Assembly: GCA_026168455.1 (NCBI GenBank)
Contig: CM047425.1
Location: 5,306,001-5,370,000, forward strand
DNA length: 64,000 nt
Source of the DNA: Theocolax elegans
Taxonomy: Eukaryota; Arthropoda; Insecta; Hymenoptera; Cerocephalidae
Reading direction: 5' to 3'
The notes under the pieces were generated by a model, which did no database searches, was not told the DNA's origin, and saw only the letters and a program-made list of their open reading frames with translations. The position numbers were made by a program, and so were the translations under genes. This document shows positions 48,901 through 62,100 of the stretch, one piece after another. Position 1 is the stretch's first letter. Each line of letters opens with the position of its first letter.

Positions 48901-51674
48901 CGCTCCAGCTCTACACCACAGCAGCTCGCTGCAAAATCGAAAGCGCGCTCGTTGAGTGTTAACCGAACCGTCGCGTGCACGCACCACCCACACCCGTGTA
49001 CACCTTCACCTTTTATTTGGTTTACATGCGTGTGACCCAACTCGTGCGCGTATACATACGATACATACGTTAACTCAAAACTCTCCGTGGTTCCGGATTT
49101 TCGATGGGGTGTCTCAAGTGGATCTTCGATCCTCCCTCGAATTTTTCGAGGTGTCGCTGACTGGGTTCTTTGCTTACTCGAGTACCTTCTTGTACTCATT
49201 CTTTTTTTTTCACGTATGAAATCGCGCGTCGACGTATGTATCGTATGTGCTCTGCACGGTTTAAATTCTACTTTTTTTTTCGTTGAGGTTTTATATTTTT
49301 TTTTAAAGATTTACTATATATAAACGGAGAGAATTTTTGTAAATAAAATTACGGAGACAGCACGGTAAACCTGGAGTGTTTAAGCTACTCAATACAAATG
49401 AACCTAATGTTGAAATATTTATAAGGAAATTGCTATAATTTTTACTTTCTTATCAAATGACAGGTTTATCGTGTCGACACGGTAATTTTTAAAAAATAAT
49501 ATCTCCGTGTAGAAATTGAACGCTTTAACTAATATGTTGAATTAAAAGATTTATTTTGATACTTTACACAGGAAAATATTAAAAATAATATTGTACATCG
49601 ATACCCTATAGCTGGTTAGTTTTTCACTCGGTCGACATTCTCAATTACATCCTTTCAAAAAAAAAAGATAAAGAAAAAAGAAAACGAAAGGAAGAACGAT
49701 TAATAGAAAGAATAATAAAATTCATAATTCCATCTGTTCGGATTGGTAGATATTTCGAACAGTCCGGATATATAGCTATATATCTATTATAAAAATATCC
49801 AACTGTCGAGAGCAAAGATCGAATATCATATATACCCAAATCGAAAGGAACGTTTATGGTTATACTTTTGAACGTTAGCGTAGCATCCATCCACACGTTC
49901 GCTCGGTCGCTCACTCGCGCGCGCGTATTATGTACGGTTTCATTGTGCCGCTGTCATATATGGACGTCACGGGGGTTTCGAGTTGCCCAGGCTTCGTGCA
50001 CCTCGAGGTCGCGCGGCTCTACACACAAGAAAACCAAAAAGGAAAGGAAAGAAGAAAAAAAAAAAAAGAATCATCTCGTTGCTTTTCCATCGAGGTATGT
50101 ACGTATAGGAAGCTCCCTCTCGTTCTTCGCGGGGTTAATTATCGCTCCCGTGGAATCCACCCGTAATTCGACAACCAGACCCAAGGCCGCGCGAACGTCA
50201 TACACCGATCGTAATACCATCATATATACCTATATACACGTGTGTACATCAGATCTCATACTCTCTTCAACTTTTTGTATATACATATATATTTGTGAAA
50301 GGGGTTCGTTTTTGCAAAGGTATTCTATATACCCGACGCCTCGGGATTTCTCGAGTACCGTTTTTTTTTCCTTCTTTTGCTTCTTTTTTTTCATCCTTTC
50401 ACGTCCGCGCGTTTCTCTCCCTTTTATTGCAAGATGACGGATTATCTCGTTGCGCGTATTTCCATTGATCGATTTATGGTTTCGTGAGCGAGGGATCTCT
50501 CTCTCTCTCTCTTTCTCCCGCTACACCGCCCTTTTGTTGCGTACGTGCAAACGATTATTTCACTTCCTCATATTATATTATACGATCCTGCGTTTTATTA
50601 ATTTCTTCGTCTGTTCGCCTTTTTTTTTCCTCCTCGTCTCAGTTATTTGCCTACCCCTTTCAAATTTTTTTCTTTTTCGCGCCCAGAGGTATATGTGTGC
50701 TTTTAATTCGAGTACATATATATATACGCACCCGCCGAGGGTCTATATACCGCAAGCTCGTTTATATTAATTTTACTGTTTATTCGCGGTTTATTTGTCG
50801 TGGCCAGTTGCCTTTTTTTTGTATGTATATATACATATATATACCTATATACGATACTCCAGCATTTGTTTATGTTTATAGAAATTATTTTTGTTTAAAT
50901 TAAACGAACCTTTCGTAAATATTGTTTATATCCCGGCTTTTTTTAGGGGACTCTCCCAAAGAGGGAAAGAGCGTTTGTTGTTGCTGCGACTGTTTTTATT
51001 TGTCTAGCTATATATATTTTTATTTTTTAGTACGAAAGGAAATAATAACGATAAATTTAATCGGATTAAACGATAAAATAAAATACTATATATTTGCGCT
51101 TACTTCAATTATTAACAATCTAAATTTAGAAACGACGTTCCACAGTTTTCGTTATTTAAATAAATAAAATATCATAATTTCATGCCTTTGATTGATTAAT
51201 TATTCGTAAAGTAACTCCAAAATCTAAGTATTTATATAATAATTGATATTATAACATTTAACTATATATATAAATGAAAGGATCACTCGTGTGTAGATAT
51301 TACAAAAGTGCAATTAGAAAAAATAAAAGATAAATTTGAGAAAAATTGCCGAGGTATGTACTGATCTATATAGGAGATGGTATTAATCTCGAGTGAATTT
51401 AATAACGTCGGTAAGGTAGCCATCTACGAAATAGCAAAGGAGTTGTCGAGATGCACCGAGCGTATACAAGCCATATATATATATCTATGTACCTCTATAC
51501 AGAGGTCGAGGGGGTTGCTCGACACGATTATTTGCAGATATAACTCACCTCTGCCACCGGCGCTCTTTAACCTTCGACAGTGAAGAAGCGTGACCATTAT
51601 GACGGCGCCAATGCCGGCCGAAATCAGCGAGACTATGACTAATGTCAATAACCATCCGAGTTCACCGGGTGCTT
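42954..51674 (-). CDS. 3' part of a single-pass membrane protein with long cytoplasmic tail (5' exons outside)
   Basis: Four exons on the minus strand, 51674-51549, 48928-48761, 46722-46440 and 43311-42954, join in consistent phases (1, 1, 2) to a TGA stop. The first encodes a transmembrane helix (LGWLLTLVIVSLISAGIGAV, then IMVTLLHCRR), entered in phase 1 from an exon I could not find. The tail of about 290 residues holds two YxxPhi sorting-type motifs (YAEL, YHEL), a PPxY WW-binding motif (PPVY), YEMYENG, many further tyrosines, and two histidine runs (nine and six). These look like phosphotyrosine and endocytic signals of a receptor or adhesion protein. The extracellular part, which would identify the family, is not in the window, so I do not name it. 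The introns here (43312-46439, 46723-48760 and 48929-51548) are AT-rich with simple repeats. Type I orientation is inferred from the basic residues right after the helix. Confidence 0.75.
43312..46439 (-). other. Last intron of the membrane-protein gene
   Basis: AT-rich; no exon, repeat family or RNA gene recognised. Confidence 0.45.
46723..48760 (-). other. Intron of the membrane-protein gene
   Basis: AT-rich apart from a short GA tract near 48616-48634. Nothing coding was seen. Confidence 0.45.
48929..51548 (-). other. Intron of the membrane-protein gene
   Basis: Mixed composition with CT runs (for example about 50496-50512) and TATA-type dinucleotide repeats. Long open frames on both strands here are repeat artefacts; I support none as coding. 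Confidence 0.45.
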
Positions 51675-53408
51675 CTGTAACATAAAGTACATCCATCATT
51701 AGTACATAGAAATTAAATGCGGTGCGGAATTCCTCGAGGTTGTTTACTTCAATCACGAAGGTTAAGATTATATACGCGAAAATTATTTGTTTGATATAAA
51801 CTGGAGAAAATAAAATTAATATTTATTTCAACGGTGCTCGAGATATTATCAAGACCGTTATAGTCGAATGGGAATATAAATAAAAAATTACAATTTAAGT
51901 AAGATCGAGACCGCACGAACCTAAATTCGACCTTACGTGACTTGGTCATATTTTCGAGTATAGTCTCTCTCTCTCTCTCTCTACTACTGCTCGGTCGGTC
52001 GTAAAATTAGGAACGCGATCGAAAGTAAAGTAAGTAAAATGCATACACCACCACTACCCACCTCCATCTATACTACGACCACCACCCTCTCTCTCTCTCT
52101 CTCTCTCTCTCTCGTTTTTAAGTACGCAAATATTCTTGGAGAATACTCGATGAATTCCAAGAACCACTCGCGTGCCATTTACCAACAACTCGCGAATGTA
52201 GCCGTAGAAACTCGCGGGTCTTAGGATATATAATAAAGCTCTAAAAAAATTACCCACCATTTAACTTATCGCTCGAGCGTAATCGCAAAAAGAAATTCGA
52301 ACGCCCGCAGCTAAGATCATCGCTCGGTTGTAATTCTCTCTCGTATATAGGAAGTTTAAAAATCTGGTGGTTCGAAAAAGAGAAAAAATTGCTTACCCAC
52401 CGATAATCGTTACGGAAATAATGGATTTGGAAAAAGAAAAGATTTCTTATTACCTTCTTCGGCTGGTTAACGTACCAAAAATCAAATGCACGCCAAACAT
52501 TTGCCATTGCGATATCTTCTTGCAAATTGGCTCGATAGCTTTTCATTGAGAAAATTCGATTTCTTTGCTTTGAGAAGAGGGCACGAGAGCACTTGCATTT
52601 GTAAATTTAAATCTTTGGCGAACTAAGGCTAAACCACTGATTTTGTTTACTCGAACATTACGCTCTTCATTTTACAACGACGTTTCATTATCCTCCTTTC
52701 GAATTCAAGAAAATTTATGAATCCTAATGGTTGCACGTATATATAAATATATATATGCATGTATATCCGTGCACGCGTTATTATTTCCCCATAAAAATAC
52801 ATCACTTTGCAAAGTTATAAACGTAATATATTATTTACCGATCGATTTCGCGGGAACGCTCATCTGTACCGATTACCAAAAATGATAAACGTTTTAACGA
52901 GAATCGAATGAAGAAAAATTCGAAATATCGTACAGAGATAACGAAATAATAATTTTTGTACATAACCAGGAGCATTCAATATCAATTTTATGCTAATTGG
53001 CAACTGGTTGTTGCAATAAGCTCTCCTTGCGTGATTTACCGTCCGAAATTTTTCGGTATACTAAGTGATTTACAATCAACCGAACGGATATATAACCGTT
53101 TGACCAATAACCCATTCGGAATAAATAAATCTCGAACGATTTAGTGGAAAACAAGAGAAGATGAACTATCTTGTACGCTATTCTCTTGGTTTGTGTGCAA
53201 AGGGTTCGAGGTACACATCGTCCGAGGAGGAAAATTTCTCGAGAAGCGTACACAGGTTAACCGCGAGTAAACTCGCGGACCTTGCGATGCTCCGCGCATA
53301 ATAAGATAGTCTTATAGGAGCAGGAAGAGACCGCGCGAATTTATGAAACGAGGGGCGCAGGTGCGCTCAAACAATGTGCCGCTTTTTCGCGACTAAACAG
53401 AAGAGGGG

Positions 53409-53445
<37 letters not shown>

Positions 53446-55652
53446 GAAACAATGCGCTTTATGACGCCGCCTTTCTCGCTCATCGACGATAATGACAATG
53501 GCCTTAGTCGATAAATTCCTTTTTTATTATACGCTAATCTCAACTCGAGGGAATTATTCCTATTTACATACCCGGAAACGTATATCGACCGTCAAATTTT
53601 CTATTCCATGTGCATTCCAATGCGGTTACACTTTGTGTGTCTGTATATATATATAATATACATATATATGTGGGTGTATATATACGTATGATTGATTTGA
53701 TATTCACCGAGTGAAGAGTCAAAATTTAGATTGACGTGTGTGTGTGTGGCGTTATAATTTTCTATATCGTTTATTTATTTTTACCAGATCTGTATATGAT
53801 GAGTTTTTTTAAACATTGTTACGAATAAATGAAACTGTATTGTTATGAGTAGATAGCAATAACGTATTGAAGTTTAAAATGTTACAAACTATACAAATCT
53901 AATAATACAAACAAGTATAATATTGGTATTAACATGTATAAATATATATAACGTTTCGCATAGAACTGTACAATGGAACTTTTATGTAATCAAATCTTAT
54001 TCTCCGAAAATGTGAATATAACGCATTAAACTACATTTTGCGTGACATATTAATTCAAAATTCGTATACAACGGTATAATAACAAATTCTATAAATCCAA
54101 CTACACACGTGTACATGTATCAATCGCTTTTCCAAAATCAAAGCGAACACGAAAAGTAAGGATCGTTCGAATGATTTTTTTCGAAAAAAAAAAAAAATGT
54201 GGAAAAATGTGACTGTCGTGTGCGAGAATTCCGTCAAACGTTTGTAACTTTATTCTTCGCTCACCCTGTCGCTCCCTCTCTTTCAGTATTTACATTCACG
54301 CAACACGCGATGAAAATTAGTTCGGTTACGTGCAATTTCGTTCATTCGATCGTCCGTGTGTGTATATACACACGCGGAAAAGTTGAATCGTCGGTTACGT
54401 ACCGTTACGTATATTGTAAAAACGGAATTGACGTAAAGGTAGAGAAGTGAGAGAAAACTTTGAAATTCAAACTCGGCCTGGAATTTCGATGTGACTATGT
54501 ACCACATGGAATACCTAAGTTTTTAATATACCCATTTTCCACGCGAACATAGCGTCACGTACGCGTACGCGTGTCCTCCACGCATTCGTTCCGACGACCT
54601 AGCAATAAAATATATATCCACACCGATCCCTTTGTCTTTACAATATATATATATATATGTATATCATATATATAGATCGAAGCTTGAAAAACGAATTGGA
54701 AAATTCTTTATCGATACGCTTGGTGAATAATAATGATGTATAAAAATGTTTTAGTTATATGCACTATTATACTTGTGGTTAACGAATAATATAGTTCACG
54801 CTTCAAACTTGCAGTATTTTCTGTATAACCAGTTTTTTTTTTTAATTTATTGCATTTCGAATGTATTACTACATTGAATAGTTACCTTTTTCTTAATTAA
54901 AAATTTTTAACCTACATATGAAGTATTTCTTTTAAATTAAATGATTATCTAATATTACTTAATTGTAATTGTTCAATTTCAAAATAATGATAATATACTG
55001 TATCAATCCTATAATTCCTAAAATACCGATAACGTACAGCATTTATGAGAAAATTCGGTCAAATATGTTTAACTTTTCAAGAGTTAATTCCACGAGTTGT
55101 TGAAAAATCCGTGACATATATATATACATATATATATTTTCAAAGTGTATCGGTATATGTATATGCGCACGCAGTTATCAAATAAAAGTTAAGTTAAATT
55201 CTGTCAAAAGTATATACGAGTACTTCGATGGGTTTGTAAATTTGATATACATAAATGTGGAAATCGAAAGGTTCAGTCAGTTCCAGTCAGTTGCGATCGA
55301 TCAAAAGGAAACTTTGGTAGATACAAAAAAAAGGCAGCAACGTAGATGAAACTACCAATCTGTAGCCAATAACCAGAAATTTGTAGACGCTTCGGAAGCA
55401 GTATACAGATATACATCAAATATCTCGAGACAGCTACGATTATTTTTACGTTTCTCTAAAAAAAAATTTTTTTTTGAAACAACCAGGTAAAACTAGAAGT
55501 AGAAAAAATAAAGAGAGTCTACGATCTACGGAATAGACAGACGCGCGAGAGACAAACATATTCACGTGTATACGAAGAAGAAGAAAAAAGAAATACGTAA
55601 AACGACATACCCTCGCGTACTAAATTCGTCTCGAGTATGTATACGAGAAAAA

Positions 55653-55716
55653 AGGGGAAGGGGGGTGGGAGTGTGTGTGGGAAGGAGGGGGAGGGGACGG
55701 GGGAGGGGGGGAGGGA
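55653..55716 (+). repeat. G-rich block with quadruplex potential
   Basis: At least eight runs of three or more Gs occur within 64 bases, separated by short A/T/GT spacers. On the minus strand, the presumed sense strand of the host gene, it is C-rich, so any quadruplex would form on the template DNA and not in the nascent RNA. Confidence 0.7.
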
Positions 55717-56430
55717 AGAAGAGGATGAGAAGAAACCTTGTCTAACGAACGTGCAGAGACCCTCATCGTCGCGCGCGGCGCGCTCTCTCCCAAAAAGAGT
55801 CTGGGTGTCTCGGTCTTTCTTTCTCTCTCTCTCGAGGGAAAAAGTCGTCGGGTTTTCCCGCGGCTCGCATAGCAACGCGTTCCCCATACATGCACGCGCT
55901 CGTTGAAAAGTCTCGAGTGCACGAGCAAAAGCGAGAGAGAGAGAGAGAGAGAGAGAGAGGAAGAGAGAGAGAGAGAGAGAGAGATGATTGATAATATTCT
56001 TGCCAGGTCGGAGGCTTATCAGCGCTACGTGTACACATACGAACGCGTGAGGTTTGACGCGTCGGCTCTCTCTCTCTCTCTCTCTCTCTCTCTACCTTTT
56101 GTGTGCGTGTATATATGTATGTAGACACCTATATGCACATAGGTGTGCGAGCTCGCGAGAAAGGGCGAAGTTGATTCACGCGTTGGGGGCCGATATTCTT
56201 CCTTCTTTTATCTCCCTTTCGACATCTACCGAGGTGGCTTTGTGCGACCGTACCGCGGGCCCGTTTTACGACCCGTTTATTCAAATACTCCTGCGTGAGA
56301 TTTTGTCGCGCGAAAAAACAATTTCCAGGATATCCTGCGAGAGGGGGGAGGTGGACGAGGAGGTGGAGGAGGAGGAGGAGGAGGCCCAGATAAACTTTTA
56401 TTGCGTTACCGACGACACAAACGCGTACCA

Positions 56431-56458
56431 CCTCACCTCACCTCACCTCACCTCACCT
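56431..56458. repeat. (CCTCA)5 minisatellite
   Basis: Five-base tandem repeat. It is not the insect telomeric unit (CCTAA/TTAGG), differing at the fourth position. Confidence 0.85.
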
Positions 56459-57840
56459 CCTCCCCCCTTCTTTCGCTTTGATTCTATACATGCACTCTAT
56501 TCCAACGATTTTCCTTTTTTTTCGTCGACCGAAAGAGAGATACACACGGATTTTCACGGATCGATATTTTTTTCCCCCGAATTAAATTGCTTTTCCAAGC
56601 TGCTCAAATCTTTTGTATATAATTTAGATTATACGCGTTACCGAGTTTATACGAATAAACGTCGGGTGTTGCTATCAAGGAAGACAGAGATAGAGGGAGA
56701 GAGGGAGAGAAAGAGACAGACTAGCCTTTAGAAATATTTTTCAAACGTTTCGTAGATTTAAATCTTTTTTTGACTGACGGATAGCGTGTTGTTAAATGAG
56801 ACGTGCGTACGATACAAATCGTGCATTTTAAAAGAGAATCGTGTTTTAACCACGGTAAAAATATGTTTTTCATTTTACTAAGAAAATTAAGTTTAGAAAA
56901 TAACACCCTGACATCGCGGCTGTATCTCTCTCACTCTCTCTCTCTCTCTTTCCCCCGTGTACGTGTGTGACGTTACATCTGATTTGCTTTAGTTCCATAA
57001 GAATGTATACACAATTATTATTATTATTATTACAGATTTGATTCAAGCGAGCTTTTAAAAGTTTATTTTCAATCACTCAGTGTCAGCGATTACTTTGTAC
57101 AATTAACCGTATGTATTAATTAACTCGTACGTCACATAAACTTCTTTTCTTACGTCTAGTGCAATCAACTTTTGATTTTTCTACATTCTCCGATATGCCC
57201 CTTTTGTGTGCGAACCGTCACGCAGCTAAAACGTTTGTGTGTGTGCCTATGTTTTTTTTTTGCTTCTTATTATTATTATTACTATTATTATTAGCCCATA
57301 AGTAGCGAGTTGTGCAACTCATTTTTCTTTCCGTCAGACCCAGGGTGACCGAGGACAAAAAAGAAAAGTGATCGGTGAAAGTGTTTTAGTAGCAACGTAA
57401 TTTAAGTCATATACCCAGGAAAAAAAAGGCACATGACGCAACAAAGCCATTTTGGTCGAATATACTAATTTTGTATCGGAGCTCCAATCGTTATTGAACG
57501 AGCAGAGTAATCTTACATATGGATATACAAAACTCAACCGTTATAAGTGGATAAGTAGGCTAAATTCTAGTGTGTTGTTGCTTCATCGGTAATAGTCAAA
57601 TGTTGCCGTTCGTTCGTTCGTTCGTCGTATCTTGCCCCGAAAGAGAAACATAGATCGATATCTACGCGATATCCGCAGGTACATTTTATACCTGCATAAG
57701 GTCGAATTTCGAATAGATTAATGGTCAGTAGTCGGATGTTCTATACATATATTCATACAGATTCCAAGGGATGAGAAACATTAAATAACTTGTCAATCTG
57801 TAGATCGCGATAATTTGAGAATAATGTGTAACTCGATATA

Positions 57841-57866
57841 TTCTTCTTCTTCTTCTTCTTCTTCTT
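57841..57866. repeat. (TTC)n microsatellite
   Basis: Nearly nine perfect TTC units in the presumed long intron. Confidence 0.9.
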
Positions 57867-58884
57867 CCTTCGACTCGTCCTTTGCGAATCCTAGGAAGTG
57901 TCTCTCGCTCTTTCTTTTTCGTTTGGCTGATCATTACAACGATGTATAGCGCGTCCAAAAGTTTTGTAAGGCTACGCTTCGATGGGAAAAGTTTGTTTGG
58001 TTTCGATTGAGTTTTATAGATATGGTTATTTATGCCTCTCGTTTCCGAATTCTCTCTTGGCTCTCCCTTTTTTTTTATACTCCGGTTCATTCGAAGCAAC
58101 AGGTGACATTCGCTTCGGTTTTGTGTTAATTATTTATCAGAAAAGTTTTATAGCGAGTCGCGCTCCGTTACGTTTTTATTGTACTTTTGTATTCATTAGC
58201 CAAGTTTGCATCATTGGAATTCAATGACGTTATTAGTTCTTCTCGTTTTTTTTTGTGTCATCACGCATTATTGTCTCGATATTTCATGAATTTACGATCT
58301 CGCGTGCGCGTTCGTATGTGTTGCACGCGAATATTATTTCTCTGCGAAATAATTAAAATGTATTGTTCGGTGATAGTTTATATCGTTACATTAAGTCACT
58401 TATATTATTAACGCGAAGAATTGCATGATTTATCTCTAATCAGGGAAGAAGATTAATTGCACGGGTATACAACGAAATGTTAGTAAATTAATATAATTTA
58501 TTTAACGTATGCTAAGGACACTCGTACCTTTTTTTTCTTTTTGAAATATTAAAGAACTAAGTGTGTTTACATTAATTTTCGTCGAAAACCAAAGATAAAC
58601 GATGGAAGCCCGTCAACAACCTGCAACGCTTCGACTAAGATACATGCACCCAAGAGAAAAAAAAAATGTCCTGTTTCACCGAAAAAAGTCGAGCGTTGGA
58701 TCAGGTCAAGAATAGCCTGTCTCGAACGCGAGAAATCCCAAACGTAACTCGTCTCTCCTTCTCATTCCTCTCCTTCTTCTCTCACTCGGGATAGAAACTC
58801 GATCTTGTGTGCACCTTGGAATAAATTACCCAAGGAGTGAGGAACCACCCGCTAAGTTTAACGAGGCCCCCGCGGTCGGATTTT

Positions 58885-59102
58885 CCCGAAAAGCATAAGG
58901 CATCCTGTGGTGCCTTCTTTTCGGGTACCCCCCGCTCGTTATTGCTCCTCTCGAGAGTTCATTCGAGAGGGCGACGCGTCAACCTATACTAATTGAACGG
59001 TTATACTCGATCAATGGAAAAGCTATTGTAACCGATTTTGTGCTTCGGATATTAACGAACTTGAAGGGTGGAAGTGACAGGACACGCGTCCTCGACGTGT
59101 CC
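58885..59102. other. Cluster of three stem-loops in a GC-richer island
   Basis: Hairpin 1 (58885-58925): CCCGAAAAG and AAGGCA pair with TGCCTT and CTTTTCGGG, 15 bp with a three-base bulge and an eight-base loop. Hairpin 2 (58947-58970): CCTCTCGA with TCGAGAGG, 8 bp. Hairpin 3 (59080-59102): GGACACG with CGTGTCC, 7 bp. They sit within 220 bases of an unusually GC-rich stretch (about 58560-59110) inside otherwise AT-rich DNA. It could be a structured non-coding RNA, an intronic regulatory element or a repeat relic; sequence alone does not decide. Confidence 0.5.
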
Positions 59103-62100
59103 GATTTCCTTTGTGAATCATCCTAAAGAATACATATATATATATATACGTATATGTATTCCATCTACGTGGCTAAAAGTTTTGCGGTCTGTGTATATAC
59201 CGTAACGCTGATCGTTCAACCCTTTTCTCTTATTTTCCCCTCTCTCTGTTATATACACATACACGCACACACCGTTCTCTTTTCACGTGCAGTTGCGACC
59301 GTCGGAAACGCTGAGTGCGTTCTTTGGTTTGTTAATTAGAGGGGTTGTAAACCGTCGTGGAAATGGCTTATCTCGAATTGATCCTCTTCGTCTGACTGCT
59401 TTCTTTGTTCGGCTTAGCCTTTTTGTGTATTAAACCAACTGGTTGAATTAGGGAATATTTCATTATGGTTTAGAGGTGGGAAAACAACCGTAGCATAGCG
59501 CGCTACTTTTCAGAAAATAAGTCAACGCGTTGTCACCTAATTATTTTTAATTTTATCCTTTTCTTTTTTCTTCTTTGTGTACATAACTTTTACAATCTAC
59601 TTTCGGAAACTCAAAAATTCTAATTAAAATCGAACCGAAATCCTGTATGAAATTCGTACGAGGTGATTAAACATTACGATAGAAGCTTACAGAGCGAATT
59701 TCTCGAAATAATTAGGAATAAAAATATTGAAAAAATGTAGTATATATTCAAAGCAAGTGAAAGAGAATTCGAGATTTCTCGATAAAGTGAATCTATCGTT
59801 AATTAAAAAATGACAATTCCTTAATAATTTAAATTAATCAGTTATAGCATATACGTACATAGCACTGTCTCCCAGGATATTTCGTATACAAATGTAAATA
59901 TTTAAATTGATTTCCAAGGCGTTATCGATCTCGTAAAGATATTTCGAATTGAATAAAAATAATCTTGTATACAAATTTATACACATAGGTGTACGTTTAC
60001 CCGATGAATAAACGAAATAAATCATACACCGTAAAATATTAACCGTGCATATACATATTCGCACGACGACCAATCGACCAGAGGAAATTCTTTATATTTT
60101 CATTTTTTTTTAATCTAGTTGATTAACCTCAATTGCAATTTGACATCGAGGGGAAGAGAACGCGCGGAGCGATAAGCCAGTTCGTTAAACAATTTATCTC
60201 CGCGTATAACAAACAATGTCCATACATACATTCCCAACATCCATTCATCATTGTCATAAATCCAACCGGCAATATAATCTCAGTCGCATAGTTTGCAATC
60301 GGTTCCCCCCATTTCCTCTCGATCTAAACAAACTAATAAATAAATATTTATCGAATGGCATCTTACTTAACCAAGAGAGAGAGAGAGAGAGAGATAGAGC
60401 CCGAAAGGGTGAAGAATATCGCGGTTATAACGGTATAGAAGAAAGAAGCTCGCGCGCCAAGATCAAAAGTCCCATCACCCGAAGCGATTTCCACTACCGT
60501 ATTGAGCACCTCAAAAGTCCCCATAACTCGGCGAGTCAATTTATCAACGGTCTGATAAAATCAACCCTGGTGGGAAGAAAAAAAAAACGTAAAAATAAAA
60601 TAAAGCCCCCCTCCTCCTATTTCCCCCTTCCACTCTTCCTCCCCGACATTCCCCGGAGGTGAAGTTTATATAGAGTCAAGATAAACGACTGGGCTCTTCT
60701 AATCCATTGAGAAATCGCGCGAATTTTAACAGTTATGCATAGGCGCATCCTTACGTACGTGTATATACGTGATCGTCGAATTCAGGCCAGACCCGAAGCT
60801 CTCCGTGTGTGTACGTACTTGTCTATGTGAGTATTGTCCAATTGTGTATATATATATACAAGTGCAAAAGTCTGATCGACGTGTCTCGGAAATCTCGGGC
60901 AGATGCGCGACCGAGCGTTAAGAGATCTCGGATGAAAGGTTACGTAAAGCCACGCGGAAACGTCTTGTGAAACTCGCGACGGGGATATAAGGAAAAATAA
61001 TGCGCGCGGTTGAAAAGTTTCCTTATGCGAAATCCATTCACCCTTCGCGATTTCTACCGGTTCCCTTACTGTACAGCACTTTTTCCTTTCTCTCTCTCTA
61101 TCTTTCTCTATCTCTCTCTCTTTTAGACTGGATGATTTATCGCGCATTTTACATTGTCGTTTATATACTAGGGTTGTGTGCTTTTTTTTCCTCGAGACGC
61201 GTTGCTCTATAAACTTGACGTTGAATAACTTGTATTTTAACATGTTATTCTTTTTTCCATCCTATTTTCCCTCTCCTATTTATCCCCACCGTCGAGTTTA
61301 CTATATTTCTATAAAAGGAACTTAATAAGTAATCCCTAAAAGAATTTTTCCTGAAATATCGATTTACGATTTTGATTCACAGTCATCTGCGTGGAACGAT
61401 TTTTTTTTTCTTTGATAAGTCTTCCTTTCAGGTCGTGTCATCTAATAACCTGTTTGAATTCGATATCGATCTAGTTTAGATAAGCTGACGAGTTCTTTTA
61501 TGTTAATTTTAATGCTACCGCGGTAGGAAACTTATTTTTTGAAAAAAAGAAAAATGTAAAACGAAGAAACGTTTGCGTCCTTTGATCGACGTGCTATCGA
61601 TAGCGAATTTACTTTACCTGTATATGTATATATTTAATGAAATGTTTAATAAGTCAATTTATTATTTACTTGTTAACGCTGAATAAATTTTCAATTTTAT
61701 CACGGCGACGAGTACAATATGTTGCATTATGCGTTTAACGATGTTACACAAGTTATTGTCAAATATTTATGTTCAAAAGTACGATATTCCATTATAAGCA
61801 TTTTTTGTTTTTAACTTTGTTGATGTGCACGTATATATAGTAGAAGAGTTATTTCATTATTTTTACATTTTATTTATAAAAAATGGGGTTTATATTATAA
61901 ATATACGTAAACGTAGTTAAGAAGTTAAGCTTGAGAAAGTTAAATTAGGAATTTACTTGAAAATATCGAATAGACTCGAGGAAATATACATTTCTCTCGT
62001 ATTTGAATTTGTTTGCTCGAATCCTCATTTTTAAGTTACTTTCCGTATGTATTTATTAACTTGAATTTTAAATATTTAAGTTGTAACTTTGTTGCGTACA

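Noticed and set aside
56431..56458. Interstitial telomeric repeat
   Set aside because: The unit is CCTCA, not the insect CCTAA.
58885..58925. microRNA precursor
   Set aside because: The stem is only 15 bp with a three-base bulge, shorter than a usual pre-miRNA arm. Reported only as a structured element.
60216..60662. 148-codon plus-strand open frame
   Set aside because: Low-complexity Arg-Glu segment over a GA repeat in its middle, no resemblance to a family, and isolated in non-coding DNA.
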